64,000 bases of DNA from Sphingobacterium corticibacterium (GCF_004208525.1 NZ_SGIT01000002.1:868001-932000), one strand, 5' to 3'; positions 8,842-18,953 are shown, counted from the stretch's first letter. Translations and numbers: made by a program. Notes: generated by a model from the sequence alone, not told the origin.

Positions 8842-11640
8842 CTATTGCCCTGAAAAATCAAAATAAAGCACCATGTGCAGCGCACGGATAGGCTCTTTCT
8901 CAAAATCATAATACACGTGCTTCATCCCCATTGGTCCCGTTGTTTCTGGTTTCTGGGTTTTCGTACCGATGGCCGAAATACCATTCATAAAAGAGATATC
9001 TCCATTTGGAAACGTCGGCTCCATGTTTTTCCAATCGGTATCCTTTTGCTCTTTCGGTGTAAACAAACGCAGAAATACATCTTCCCGATCGGTAAACACT
9101 AAGAAAGACTGTTCATCGGTGATGAACTTCGTCCAGTACATATTACTGTGGTAGCCTTTAAACTCGGGATATTCAAACGGTATTTCACCTGTTGCGGCAT
9201 CATTATAATCTTTCTTCCACACGCCAAACTGGTTTCCTTTCATCCGATTTTTCCAAACGCGATAAGGACCGCGACCCATATATTCCACGCCTTTTATCTT
9301 ATCCTCCGGGAAGGAAAAATTGACCCCAACAAACTTGGTAAAGTATTCCTTCGGAAAGTATTGCACATGCATCTTTAGCTGTCCGGAAGGGTAGACCTCC
9401 CAGGTCAAGGTGTTATAACTTTCTTTCTTGTCGAACGTAGAAGCAATCACCACTTTATCATCTTCCTGCTTCAGCGTGAAGTTTTTAAAATTTGTCACCG
9501 CTTCCTGTACGGTAGGACCATTATGAAACGGAATAATACCTTTTGCATTTTTAACCTCTTCCAGCAGTCCATTTTCCCTATTGATACGTATGGTAACACC
9601 GTTTGCCGTAACGACATACTGCGAAGCCGTTTCGTTGACCTGAACGGCAGTGCCCGTCGTCTCCTTCATATTTTCTGCAATTTGATTCGGACGGCTTATC
9701 GGGAAGCTCCACGTAAAAATTTCGAGATCGTTGACATCTTTAGCGGTGATATACAGCACATCATAGTCTTGCCAGTCCGCCGGAAAATCTACTTTCAAAA
9801 CGCCACGGTGGTAAGGCGCTATAGTCGGTGCAGCAATTGTTCCCGTCTGGCTTCCTTTATCCTCCCCATACGCGCCCAACTTTTTAAGTTCATAGCTGAA
9901 CGAACACTGATCTGTATTGGTAAACGAATATCGGTTTTCTATATTAAATGCCCCATCAAACCCTTCCGTCATCTCCCGCTTTTCAAAAAATATCGGACTC
10001 CATACCTCTTTTATCGTATAGAAACTTCCTTCCTTCTCGTAATATGGCCCCACGATACCATCCGCACCATGATTTCCGTCGGTGTCTATGATATTGTCTT
10101 TGTCGGTACGCACCAATCCCTGATCTTGAAAATCCCAAAGGAATCCCCCTGCCGACAGTGGATTAGCCCACATCGCTGTCCAGTAATCTTCGATACCAGC
10201 ACCATGCCCGCCATCCCACATACCATGCAGGAATTCCGTCGGCATCACAATATTATGGCCATGGTCATACGTCCCGATACCATAATTATATTCCCGGTAG
10301 TGCGTCGTTTCGAAACCACCATATACTGCCCAAGGATAGATCAATGGGCGTTTTTGGATATCGTTAGCAAAAAATAAACTGTCCAGCTCCGGGTTATGTC
10401 CACCTTCATTTCCATTTGCCCAAAAAATAATCGATGGATGGTTCTCCGATACGACCATCATTTCCTCCACGAGTTTTGTCCCCGTTGGTGTGTCGTAATG
10501 GCCATGCCAACCACCAAGCTCGTTCATGACATACAAGCCCAGTGAATCGCACACTTCCAGAAAATGGTTATCTGGTGGATAATGGGCCATCCGGACGGCG
10601 TTCATGTTCATCTCTTTCATCAGCTTCACATCGTGAATACTGATCTCCTTGCTCGTCGTACGTCCAGATTCCGGATGGAAAGAATGCCTATTGACGCCCT
10701 TGAATTTTATTTTTACACCATTGACGTAAACGCCGTCACGCTCTTTAACCTCCACCGTTCGAAAGCCAAATTTCTGTACTTTTTCGTGTACCTTTTTCCC
10801 GTTCTTTAGCAGTGTGATATGCGCTTGGTATAAGTGTGGGAATTCCGACGACCATAAGGCCGGATTGGAAAACTGCCCGTTCACCTCGGCCTGATCGTCC
10901 TGAAATTGGGCAGAAAGAACATCACCATACAATTGGCCATTAAGATCCTGGATCTGCACTTGAATTGCATCCGCTCCGCCTCTCTTCTGTATGATGCTAC
11001 GAAAATGACCGTCTGCTTTGGCATCAATCGAGGCGCGGTGAATATAACTTTGTGGCAACGCCTCCAGATAAACGGGACGGAAGATACCACCGAATATCCA
11101 GTAGTCGGCTTCCCGTTCCGCTGCATTCACCGATTTATTGGCAGAATGTTTCGCCACAGTTACTTCCAGCGTATTATCCCCTTTATAGTTCAACAACTTG
11201 GAAATATCATACTTAAAAACATAAAAAGAACCTTGATGGATTTCTCCAGCAGACTTTCCGTTTACTTTAACCTCCGCATCGGTCATGACTCCCTCAAACA
11301 CCAGGTTTACCACCTGCCCCTTCCAAGCCTTGTCTACCGTAAACGTATATTTATATAGACCTTTTTCTTTACCCTTATTTTCTTCTTTATTAAATCCGTA
11401 GTTATATTTACCAAACCCGTGCAATTCCCAATTAGAAGGAACCGGTATTTTGGACCATTTCCCCGAATTCATCCCTTCGGTGACGAAGAAATCCCACAGC
11501 ACACCATCGTCTTTACCTTTTCCAGATAAATATTTTATTGCTGTGGTTTGGGCATACGAGAACGATAGTCCTACAAACCACAAGCACATCATCCATACGC
11601 ATCTATAACTACGCTTCATGTCAATTTTTTGGTTAATCAT
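8842..11640 (-). CDS. Glycoside hydrolase family 2 protein (beta-galactosidase-like)
   Basis: 932 aa with a signal peptide. The architecture is a GH2 sugar-binding jelly roll (about 55-200), an immunoglobulin-like domain (200-300) and a TIM barrel (300-580), followed by beta-rich C-terminal domains. The acid/base is E412 in WANGNEGGHN and the likely nucleophile is E469 in MPTEFLHG. GH2 enzymes act on beta-galactosides, beta-glucuronides, beta-mannosides or arabinosides. In this pectin/arabinogalactan setting beta-galactosidase is the leading guess. The start ATG overlaps the stop codon of the upstream gene by one base, and a second in-frame Met lies at 11,619. An antisense open frame at 9,523-10,377 is a shadow. 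Confidence 0.9.
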   Translation of the reverse strand: MINQKIDMKRSYRCVWMMCLWFVGLSFSYAQTTAIKYLSGKGKDDGVLWDFFVTEGMNSGKWSKIPVPSNWELHGFGKYNYGFNKEENKGKEKGLYKYTFTVDKAWKGQVVNLVFEGVMTDAEVKVNGKSAGEIHQGSFYVFKYDISKLLNYKGDNTLEVTVAKHSANKSVNAAEREADYWIFGGIFRPVYLEALPQSYIHRASIDAKADGHFRSIIQKRGGADAIQVQIQDLNGQLYGDVLSAQFQDDQAEVNGQFSNPALWSSEFPHLYQAHITLLKNGKKVHEKVQKFGFRTVEVKERDGVYVNGVKIKFKGVNRHSFHPESGRTTSKEISIHDVKLMKEMNMNAVRMAHYPPDNHFLEVCDSLGLYVMNELGGWHGHYDTPTGTKLVEEMMVVSENHPSIIFWANGNEGGHNPELDSLFFANDIQKRPLIYPWAVYGGFETTHYREYNYGIGTYDHGHNIVMPTEFLHGMWDGGHGAGIEDYWTAMWANPLSAGGFLWDFQDQGLVRTDKDNIIDTDGNHGADGIVGPYYEKEGSFYTIKEVWSPIFFEKREMTEGFDGAFNIENRYSFTNTDQCSFSYELKKLGAYGEDKGSQTGTIAAPTIAPYHRGVLKVDFPADWQDYDVLYITAKDVNDLEIFTWSFPISRPNQIAENMKETTGTAVQVNETASQYVVTANGVTIRINRENGLLEEVKNAKGIIPFHNGPTVQEAVTNFKNFTLKQEDDKVVIASTFDKKESYNTLTWEVYPSGQLKMHVQYFPKEYFTKFVGVNFSFPEDKIKGVEYMGRGPYRVWKNRMKGNQFGVWKKDYNDAATGEIPFEYPEFKGYHSNMYWTKFITDEQSFLVFTDREDVFLRLFTPKEQKDTDWKNMEPTFPNGDISFMNGISAIGTKTQKPETTGPMGMKHVYYDFEKEPIRALHMVLYFDFSGQ

Positions 11641-13463
11641 TAATTCAATTTCTCTGCTTGGAACAATGAAATAGCGTATGCTGCTTCGTTGTCCATTCCG
11701 TCGGCATCTTCCACATCAAAATCCTGATCTGTTGGTGTATCCGCATTCGGGTACCGACGTATCTCTCCGGTGCGGAATGTCACCCGGCTGATTTCACTGA
11801 CTGGCTGGAAAAACAAACGTGTTCCTTTATCTGTTCCGTTGATGTTGATCTGGTAGGAGCGTGTATGTACATCTACCGTCAACACAATATGATAGGCTTT
11901 TCCAGCTTCGTAAGATTGTACGGATGCCATACGGTATCCCGCTTTATTCAAAATCTGTGCTTCCGCATCAAACACCATACGGGCAGCTGCCTGTCCCAAA
12001 TCATTGACCAACTCAATCTCTAGCTTACCGTGATCCGTCTGTTTCGGCGTAACGGTAAAGGCTATTTTTGCTTTCTTTGAAGATGCAATCACCCGGTCAG
12101 CCTTTGCATAATCAAAAGGATCCTTATCTTTTAGTACCAAGGTATTATTTTCCAGCTGAACCGGCGCCCATAACGGGCTGTATATATTCCATTGATTGAA
12201 TATTTCTACGGCATTTTGGGAGAAGTCATCGTTTACATTACCCGTCACAGTCGCCGTAACTGGTACAGGCACCTTCGAGACCCACATATCTTCCTTATTC
12301 ATACTGTATGTCACCCACATATTATTGTCGGGCGGTACACCATTACCCTCCTGTATTCCTCTTGGATATTGGGGTCCGTACGATTTATAGTTACCTCCAT
12401 AGCGCATGGTCGTGATCTCGCCATTGATTAACAATAGGTCCGTATACGTTAGGCCATCATCACTTGTCGATAGCGCTAAAGGCCAACGAAACTCCGACGG
12501 GTTGTAAACAGTGGCAAAACGGTTGTCAGATGTACGTTGGCCCCATATTTTCGCGTTGCTGTTCACAAAACCCGGTGCACGTAATGGATCGTAACTCCAG
12601 GTTTTTCCTTTATCCTTACTGACCGATGTCAAGGCGTGCTTCCACATACCGACCACATTTCCATTATCGAGCGTATAATAGGCAAATGCTTTTAACGGAC
12701 GTTTAAAAGGAACTAACGGATCGTCGCGATCAGCTTCTTCCACCCATTGCTGCATTTGCAGCGGTTTCTCCATCAGCTCCTTACACGCTGCCACGAATGC
12801 CTTGTCTTTACTTTTCGTATAAAATGGGAATTTTGCTAACTTCTGATCAAATGACGCATTAAAGCGGATAAAGTAAATCGGACCGAAAGAGCCATCTTTT
12901 TTAATTTCTCGCACGACACGTCCGATGCCGTTACCATCGTTGGGGTCATCTTTCGCGTCGAGTGCTACGCCATAGTAGCCGATGGTCAGCAACTTACCGT
13001 TAGACGCCGTATAGAATCCCACACGTTGGTGCATAATCGCATAGAGGTCTTTCCCAGCTTTATCGGTGCGTCCTGGTTTCGTAAACCCTTCCGGCACCAA
13101 ATAAGGCGGAAACAGCTCTATCGGATCCGACCAGGTATAGCCATCTTTGGACGTCTGGAGAGAGGTTTTTCCCTCCGCCACATGCTCGCCAACCGGGTTA
13201 CTCAAAAACTGCAGGTAATACTTATTGTTCCAATACGCTAAAAAAGGCTGATGGTTATAGGTAAAGTTTAATCCGCCGGCATGTTCTGGAAAAGCTCTGT
13301 TCGCCCGAAACGTTTGTATGTTATGGGTTCCCACAGCAGGTTTCAGCTGTCCGTGGTGATAATCTACGTTGGACAACGTTTTCCCCACGTAGGTCATCGT
13401 GTCTTGTGCCGTCACATACTGTGCCGTACATAACAGGGCTATACCTAATATTGTTGATCTCAT
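11640..13463 (-). CDS. Secreted beta-propeller + jelly-roll protein, PL42/GH145-like candidate
   Basis: 607 aa with a signal peptide. Residues about 25-400 are a propeller-like domain; about 425-580 form a concanavalin/LamG-like beta-sandwich (for example YEAGKAYHIVLTVD and YQININGTDKG). The N-terminus GKTLSNVDYHHGQLKP with H36, H37 and H47 resembles, from memory, the family of propeller enzymes acting on terminal L-Rha-alpha-1,4-GlcA (GH145 hydrolases and PL42 lyases), where an N-terminal histidine is catalytic. That assignment is inference and needs a profile search. If right, it points to arabinogalactan or gum-type side chains as part of the substrate. Neighbours are GH43 (7 bp upstream) and GH2 (overlapping). 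Confidence 0.6.
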   Translation of the reverse strand: MRSTILGIALLCTAQYVTAQDTMTYVGKTLSNVDYHHGQLKPAVGTHNIQTFRANRAFPEHAGGLNFTYNHQPFLAYWNNKYYLQFLSNPVGEHVAEGKTSLQTSKDGYTWSDPIELFPPYLVPEGFTKPGRTDKAGKDLYAIMHQRVGFYTASNGKLLTIGYYGVALDAKDDPNDGNGIGRVVREIKKDGSFGPIYFIRFNASFDQKLAKFPFYTKSKDKAFVAACKELMEKPLQMQQWVEEADRDDPLVPFKRPLKAFAYYTLDNGNVVGMWKHALTSVSKDKGKTWSYDPLRAPGFVNSNAKIWGQRTSDNRFATVYNPSEFRWPLALSTSDDGLTYTDLLLINGEITTMRYGGNYKSYGPQYPRGIQEGNGVPPDNNMWVTYSMNKEDMWVSKVPVPVTATVTGNVNDDFSQNAVEIFNQWNIYSPLWAPVQLENNTLVLKDKDPFDYAKADRVIASSKKAKIAFTVTPKQTDHGKLEIELVNDLGQAAARMVFDAEAQILNKAGYRMASVQSYEAGKAYHIVLTVDVHTRSYQININGTDKGTRLFFQPVSEISRVTFRTGEIRRYPNADTPTDQDFDVEDADGMDNEAAYAISLFQAEKLN

Positions 13464-13470
13464 TTCCTTT

Positions 13471-14391
13471 TTATTTTTGCTCTTTTAACAATTTTTCCAA
13501 ATCCTTTTTGGATGCTTTGAAAATCGTTCCATGTTTATGTCCTTTCGGAACCGAAATCTTATCGTTGGCATTCTTAAACGTTTTAAAATCCGTGGTTGAC
13601 ACGGCTTCGTAGCTCATGGTGCCATAAGAATCAAAATAAATGAGCCATTCATCGTCAAGTTTAACCACCGAGGGTCCCTCTGTTTTAAAGCCTGTATAGG
13701 GCTCAGACACCTGCTCATACGGCCCCAATGGATTATCCGCAAAAGCAACTTTCAAGTTTCGGTTCGGACGCGTATTGTCTTTTAAGACTAATACATAATC
13801 GTTCTTATCTTTCTTTACAATGACCGCATCGATAATGCTGAATCCTGGGTCTGCGAATAACTTCGTCTCCGTAAACGTTTCAAAATCCTTCGTAGTCGTG
13901 TAATACATCCGATGGTTGTTTCGTTCTTCCTCTTCCCCTTTCGGGAAGCGCTCAGGGATAGTCGATGCCCATATAATAATAAAGCGATCTTCATCCTCAT
14001 CATAGAACAACTCCGGGGCCCATATATTGACCGTTGTCTCCTCATGCGCCATAACGGGTACAATCTTTTTATTTTCCCAATGGATCAGATCTTTCGAAGA
14101 AGCATACCCAATGCCTTCATTACCTTGCCAACCGATGGTCCATACCAGATGATAAACCCCATCTTTACCACGTACCATCGAAGGATCCCGCATGATCTTT
14201 TGTTCGCCTAGTTCGGGCTTCAGGAAAATCCCATCAATCGCCGTCCAGGAATAGCCATCTTCACTGTACAAATACTGTAATCCGCCATCGGCGGGTTCAC
14301 GAAAAGAAGTGTACATATAGACATCCCTCTGGCAAGATGCCAAAAGGGATGCTATTAACACAACAACTAAAGCCTTTATTTTACCTTTCAT
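13471..14391 (-). CDS. GH43-like five-bladed propeller lipoprotein
   Basis: 306 aa with a lipobox ending LIASLLASC, so acylation at C20 is expected. The propeller shows MRDPSMVRGKDGVYHL (D69), APELFYDEDEDRFIIIW and EGPSVVKLDDEWLIYF (E239), with an Asp in the central IIDAV (D189). The three acids fit the GH43 base, pKa modulator and acid. Family 43 enzymes release arabinose, xylose or galactose from side chains. The short single-domain form and its neighbourhood (GH140-like, GH2, GH78) suit an exo-acting side-chain glycosidase such as an arabinofuranosidase or exo-beta-galactosidase. Which sugar is removed cannot be decided here. Confidence 0.78.
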   Translation of the reverse strand: MKGKIKALVVVLIASLLASCQRDVYMYTSFREPADGGLQYLYSEDGYSWTAIDGIFLKPELGEQKIMRDPSMVRGKDGVYHLVWTIGWQGNEGIGYASSKDLIHWENKKIVPVMAHEETTVNIWAPELFYDEDEDRFIIIWASTIPERFPKGEEEERNNHRMYYTTTKDFETFTETKLFADPGFSIIDAVIVKKDKNDYVLVLKDNTRPNRNLKVAFADNPLGPYEQVSEPYTGFKTEGPSVVKLDDEWLIYFDSYGTMSYEAVSTTDFKTFKNANDKISVPKGHKHGTIFKASKKDLEKLLKEQK

Positions 14392-14395
14392 GCTC

Positions 14396-15814
14396 CTATA
14401 AACTATCTAAAACCAACACCCAATCATTTCCATCTTTCTCTCCTCCTTCTGGCTTAAAAGTCTGTACACCTGTATTTTCTACTTCTCCTATCACGGTTGA
14501 TTCGCCCGTACGGGGGTCGAACCAAGAAGCCTTCACTTTATCACCATTGATTTTCCCCATGTTGATTTTCATTTCTCTACCATTATAATTATAGATAAAT
14601 GCATAATGGTCTGTTCGTGTAGCCAATAAGCGGTTATATTTTTCACCATTTTCGGCCACGAGACTCTGATCGGGGACACGATCAAAATAACCATCTCTAG
14701 ACAACATAAGTTTCTTCAGGAATTGCATTTGTCCGGCCCCCGGTGCATCCATGGCCTCTGTCCATAGCGTGGTTGATCCGTACGCTGTGGTGGTGTCTGT
14801 TGCGGCGTGCATTTGCATCACCGAGTTTTGTCCATAGGTATACCCGAAAGCACCGGCAAACACGGACCAATAACCGTAACGGCGCACATCATGGTCTTGC
14901 CAAACCGGCTCCTTCGTATCGTGCAGTCCTTGTGGAATACCCTCGTATGAAGGTTCTCCGTCGATCGTAGGTTTCACGGGGTTTAAAGCCCAGTCTACCT
15001 CCATAAATTTCCAATTGTCTTCGCCGTAATGTTTCTTTTCATTGCTCGATGTATCCTGGTCATATCTTCTGTGTCCAGATTGTACCATATTGAAGTCTAA
15101 CCAAGGTTCGTTATGGAACCAATCGGAAGAAGCTGTTCTACCCCGTGGGTGATAGGTCATCAAATGGTTTGAATCAATAGCCTTAATAGTTTTTCCCATC
15201 TCCAGCCAAACCGCGGTAGAGTCGGACGCTGGAATATCTCCACCGTTCAACCAAATAATATTCGGCCTATCTTTCCAACGTTCTGCTAAGAAAGTCGCAT
15301 ATTTCGTTGTCTGTTCGACCGAAACTTTGCCATCTTTTACAGGCGATCCCCATACCGGAACTAACGCCATATAAATCCCTTTTTCCGCCGCCTGGTCAAT
15401 AATATAATCGATATGATCCCAATAATCGTACTCTTCCGCTACTTCTGGATTATTTCCCTCCGTCACGAGCGGGCGCGAAATATCTTTGTTCACCATGGAC
15501 GAGTCGCCATACACATTAACCGATGGTACAGTATGTAAAACCATCGCTTGCACCACGTTAAACCCTTTCCGTTTCCGATCTTCCAGATAGTGCTCCGCCT
15601 CATCTCGGTCTAATTTATTAAACAGCAGCCAGCCCGTGTCACCAAGCCAGAAAAAAGGTCTGCCATCGTCTGTCATTAAATATCTTCCATTTTCAGACAC
15701 GCTCAAAGCGCTCATCTGCGACGAAAGTCTCCCTTCATCTGAGGTCGTCGAAGTACAGGAAAAAAGAGCTCCTGCAAATGCCAATGGTAATAGCTTTTTA
15801 CAAATAGATATCAT
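14396..15814 (-). CDS. DUF4038 / GH140-like glycosidase lipoprotein
   Basis: 472 aa lipoprotein (lipobox ALFSC, C20). The N-terminal TIM barrel has the DUF4038 signature FFWLGDTGWLLF. The C-terminal part (about 385-472) is the small putative collagen-binding-like beta domain usually found with DUF4038. Candidate catalytic acids are D193 in NGGDIPASD and E287 in DGEPSYEG; they match the Asp/Glu pair described for GH140, the apiosidase family from rhamnogalacturonan II degradation. The wider family is functionally diverse, so an alpha-linked arabinose or other pentose target is also possible. It is separated by one base from the beta-helix chimera upstream and by 4 bp from GH43 downstream. Confidence 0.75.
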   Translation of the reverse strand: MISICKKLLPLAFAGALFSCTSTTSDEGRLSSQMSALSVSENGRYLMTDDGRPFFWLGDTGWLLFNKLDRDEAEHYLEDRKRKGFNVVQAMVLHTVPSVNVYGDSSMVNKDISRPLVTEGNNPEVAEEYDYWDHIDYIIDQAAEKGIYMALVPVWGSPVKDGKVSVEQTTKYATFLAERWKDRPNIIWLNGGDIPASDSTAVWLEMGKTIKAIDSNHLMTYHPRGRTASSDWFHNEPWLDFNMVQSGHRRYDQDTSSNEKKHYGEDNWKFMEVDWALNPVKPTIDGEPSYEGIPQGLHDTKEPVWQDHDVRRYGYWSVFAGAFGYTYGQNSVMQMHAATDTTTAYGSTTLWTEAMDAPGAGQMQFLKKLMLSRDGYFDRVPDQSLVAENGEKYNRLLATRTDHYAFIYNYNGREMKINMGKINGDKVKASWFDPRTGESTVIGEVENTGVQTFKPEGGEKDGNDWVLVLDSL

Positions 15815-15815
15815 A

Positions 15816-18800
15816 TTATTTCTTGGTTATCCAGATCACTTCTGGGGTGTTTTTATATTTTTTTAAGGTAATAGGTTGCCCTGTTTTCACGGATTCCGAC
15901 CCCAGAATCGCTCCCGTTTTGGAGTCAATATGGTAAGCTTTGTAATTGCCCTTCCAAGCAGGCACATCCACTTGAAGCGACGTATTATCGGCATTGTAAA
16001 AAATAGCAGACTTCGAGCCTTCCAAACACCAGCTATTTTCTTGCTTCTTCACTTGCATACCCGAGACTTCTTTAACGAAGTCTGCATGGTCTACTTTCGG
16101 GATGTTCGCCATAGATCCACCAGCCATAAATACCGGCCACGCGTGTTGCGGATAACTATCGCTATGGTAAATAACCGCCTTATCTGGGAATTTTGTTCGA
16201 TATTCAGAAACCGCACGGTACACCTGCTCCGGCGATGTTCCTTTCGACTTCATCTGCCGTGCGTGCTGACGCGGCGCTAGGTTCTTTCCACCTTGCGGCG
16301 CATAGGCCTCTCCATCCTTTTGATAATACCAATAACGAATATCGATTACTTGTATTTCTTTCGCTCTCGCTGCGTCCGCCAAGATCGCATCCTGCACATC
16401 TTTCGTCGCACTGAGACCAATTATCGGATGCAGGCCAGTTTCTGCTTTCCATTCCTTGATCACATCAATCCAGAACTCCACAAAGTGTAGGGGTCCCGTA
16501 TATTCCGCACTGATCAGCTGGATCACACCTGTATTATCTTTAAAGTTTTCGAGACATTGGCGAATATACGCACGGTGCAGTTCACGTCGCACCGGATGGG
16601 TAACATCATAAAACTGTTCCGCCATAAAAATTCGTTTATCACCTGCATACGGTACCGGCTCCGGAAAACCAACATCATTGATATTATTTGCCGTACGCCA
16701 CGGAGAATCGGTATAATGCGCGCCCGCTTCGAGAATATTATGCTGAAAATAGTTTTGATGCAACAACACCAACCCTTTCTGGTCTGCTAAATCTGCAAAT
16801 TGCTTCAATCGATTCCAATAAAATGGATTGTATTTTGTTAAATCATATTTCGACAAACCATCAAACGCCAGTCCCTGTCCACTCCGGGCAAAAGGCAACT
16901 CATAAAACGGAGGCCAGACCTCGCCGTCCATACGTCGGATTCGTTCGTGGTCATCCCGTCGTCTATCATACCATAGTCCGTAATTATGATCTATGCTTAG
17001 TACGTGCTTTGCCAGCATATTATCCGTCACCTCTTTAAGATCATCGGTTAAGCCTGTACCGATCTCTCCCGGAACATAACGTGTAATATGCGGTTTGGCC
17101 TCTTGTAATCCACGGGGTCTAATATTTCCGTTCCACCAGGGTACATCAATTTTACGACCTGTCAACACTTCTTGCCCACGCACCAACCAGCCATTTAAGA
17201 TGGCCATATCCGCCGCTTTAGCAGTCTTCATCTGTTTCGGCACATCTTTATCTGTCAGCATCTTTATCCCCTGTATATCGGTCGATAACGGATCACGTTG
17301 CGAAGCCTCTGCAATAAGATCTTTAAGTTGCGGTGCCGGCTTTTCAGCAACTTTTGTTAGCTCGGCAGCTACCGCGATCGTCGGACTAGACGATGCATCG
17401 GTCAATATCGGCAGCAATACTTTCCTTTTCCCCGCAGACTTACCTATTCTTTCCTCCAACTGCGCGTAATATAAACTTCGAGGGTTGACATGGTTATTAA
17501 TTTCTGTCCAGTAGGCGTCGCCCTGAAACTGTGCCCAAAGGCCGAAGCCCCAATTTTGGGCAGTTGGGGGTTGGTCGCTCTCGATCAGTGCGGCAGTAGA
17601 TTGCCAAAAAACACTATTTGCCGCTGTCCATCCAGCACCTTTTCCATCTTGCCCGCGATTCGTAAAGCGCAATGCCTGTGCATCAATATCCACAATATCA
17701 AACAATACACCCGAAGCCCAACTATCAATAGCGCCGCTAAAACCATAGGGCTCTACCGCTTGGCACTGCACAAATGCGTTTGGACCAGCAGCTGTAAACC
17801 CTACCGCGAAATCATGATAGCCTTTTTCAGAATATAGCCGTTGGAATAAGGTCTGTTGACCACGTGTATAAAAAGTATACCTTCGTTGGCCACCGATTTC
17901 AGAAACCGGATCACGGGAAATACAATCTTCTACCGTCAGTTTACTTGCTGTTTCCTTGGCATACACGGCTGATCCTGCAAAATACCTAAATTGCATCCGG
18001 CGAACCCATACATTCTGTGCATTCTCTACCGTAATGGCCATCCATCGATGATCTTCATCTTTCGAATTATTTTTATCAAAGGACGATTCCAGCTGTATGT
18101 TTTCGATACCGACCTGTTCGATCCTACCACTCCATGTATATTTTTCAACCGTTGCACCGCCATATTGTTGGTCTAATGCCGTGGTAATAGGTACGTCCAG
18201 CTCTATCTGGTTGCCGTCTATACGGACAATCCTTCGATCCCATGTGCTATTCCAGAACCCTGGTTTCCAACCTAAAAAGGACATTCCTCCACCAAATTCT
18301 TCCGCTTTTAGCGCGTTAATCCATTCTTCCGTTGACGGTCGGGTAATCATGACCCCGTCGCCTACTTTCAGGCCATTCGTATTGTCCAAATGGAGAATGT
18401 TTGCATTGACAGGAACATAATCATCTTGTACTTTTCGTTGTTCTTCTCTTTTGCAATCTTGTTCACCTACAATACGGATCAAGGTCTCCCTTGTCTGCCC
18501 TTCACCGACCAGTACCGTACCGTTCTCCATAAAACCAGCACCTCGCAATATCACGCCAGAAGTGTGCAAAATTAAAGAGCCAGACAAGGCATATTGTCCT
18601 GCTTGCAATAATACTGCTCCCCGCAGGCCCTGCTTGTCTAACGGCAATTGCGAGACATAATCGATTGCAGCTTGAATACGTGCCGTTGCATCCCCCCCCT
18701 TTACAGGCACTACAATTTTCACCAGTGCGTCAGGGATTGATTTATCGCCCCCCTCGTAACCTGCATGGGAAAAATCAGGAATTCGATTACCCAGCGAATC

Positions 18801-18953
18801 TGCTTGATAAACGAATTTACCTTCTTTCCAAAGCAATGGTGCAGGTACCTTTTGCGTATATCCTACAAAATAAAAGGTAAAAAGTAATCCCAGCGCACAT
18901 AAAAACCTACCTGGGATCAATCGCCAATATGTCTGTTTATTATTCAACACCAT
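15816..18953 (-). CDS. Beta-helix + C-terminal barrel-like chimera (DUF6298-type), putative novel carbohydrate-active enzyme
   Basis: 1045 aa with a signal peptide; first gene of the long operon. Residues about 60-560 resemble a pectate-lyase-superfamily right-handed beta-helix, opening with a DATARIQAAIDYV segment and followed by Asn/Val-rich turns such as VENAQNVWVRRMQFRY. Residues about 600-960 look like an unrelated alpha/beta barrel with VLSIDHNYGLWYDRRRDDHE, QLISAEYTGPLHFVEFW and VIDIRYWYYQKDGEAYAPQ, rich in acidic and aromatic residues. A short beta domain closes the protein. I recall this layout as DUF6298 proteins of Bacteroidota and know of no experimentally assigned reaction. One or both halves could be a glycosidase acting on pectin or arabinogalactan fragments. 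Confidence 0.65.
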   Translation of the reverse strand: MVLNNKQTYWRLIPGRFLCALGLLFTFYFVGYTQKVPAPLLWKEGKFVYQADSLGNRIPDFSHAGYEGGDKSIPDALVKIVVPVKGGDATARIQAAIDYVSQLPLDKQGLRGAVLLQAGQYALSGSLILHTSGVILRGAGFMENGTVLVGEGQTRETLIRIVGEQDCKREEQRKVQDDYVPVNANILHLDNTNGLKVGDGVMITRPSTEEWINALKAEEFGGGMSFLGWKPGFWNSTWDRRIVRIDGNQIELDVPITTALDQQYGGATVEKYTWSGRIEQVGIENIQLESSFDKNNSKDEDHRWMAITVENAQNVWVRRMQFRYFAGSAVYAKETASKLTVEDCISRDPVSEIGGQRRYTFYTRGQQTLFQRLYSEKGYHDFAVGFTAAGPNAFVQCQAVEPYGFSGAIDSWASGVLFDIVDIDAQALRFTNRGQDGKGAGWTAANSVFWQSTAALIESDQPPTAQNWGFGLWAQFQGDAYWTEINNHVNPRSLYYAQLEERIGKSAGKRKVLLPILTDASSSPTIAVAAELTKVAEKPAPQLKDLIAEASQRDPLSTDIQGIKMLTDKDVPKQMKTAKAADMAILNGWLVRGQEVLTGRKIDVPWWNGNIRPRGLQEAKPHITRYVPGEIGTGLTDDLKEVTDNMLAKHVLSIDHNYGLWYDRRRDDHERIRRMDGEVWPPFYELPFARSGQGLAFDGLSKYDLTKYNPFYWNRLKQFADLADQKGLVLLHQNYFQHNILEAGAHYTDSPWRTANNINDVGFPEPVPYAGDKRIFMAEQFYDVTHPVRRELHRAYIRQCLENFKDNTGVIQLISAEYTGPLHFVEFWIDVIKEWKAETGLHPIIGLSATKDVQDAILADAARAKEIQVIDIRYWYYQKDGEAYAPQGGKNLAPRQHARQMKSKGTSPEQVYRAVSEYRTKFPDKAVIYHSDSYPQHAWPVFMAGGSMANIPKVDHADFVKEVSGMQVKKQENSWCLEGSKSAIFYNADNTSLQVDVPAWKGNYKAYHIDSKTGAILGSESVKTGQPITLKKYKNTPEVIWITKK

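Noticed and set aside
9523..10377. 284-aa open frame on the plus strand
   Set aside because: It lies entirely antisense to the GH2 gene, which has complete catalytic motifs; the translation shows no family features.
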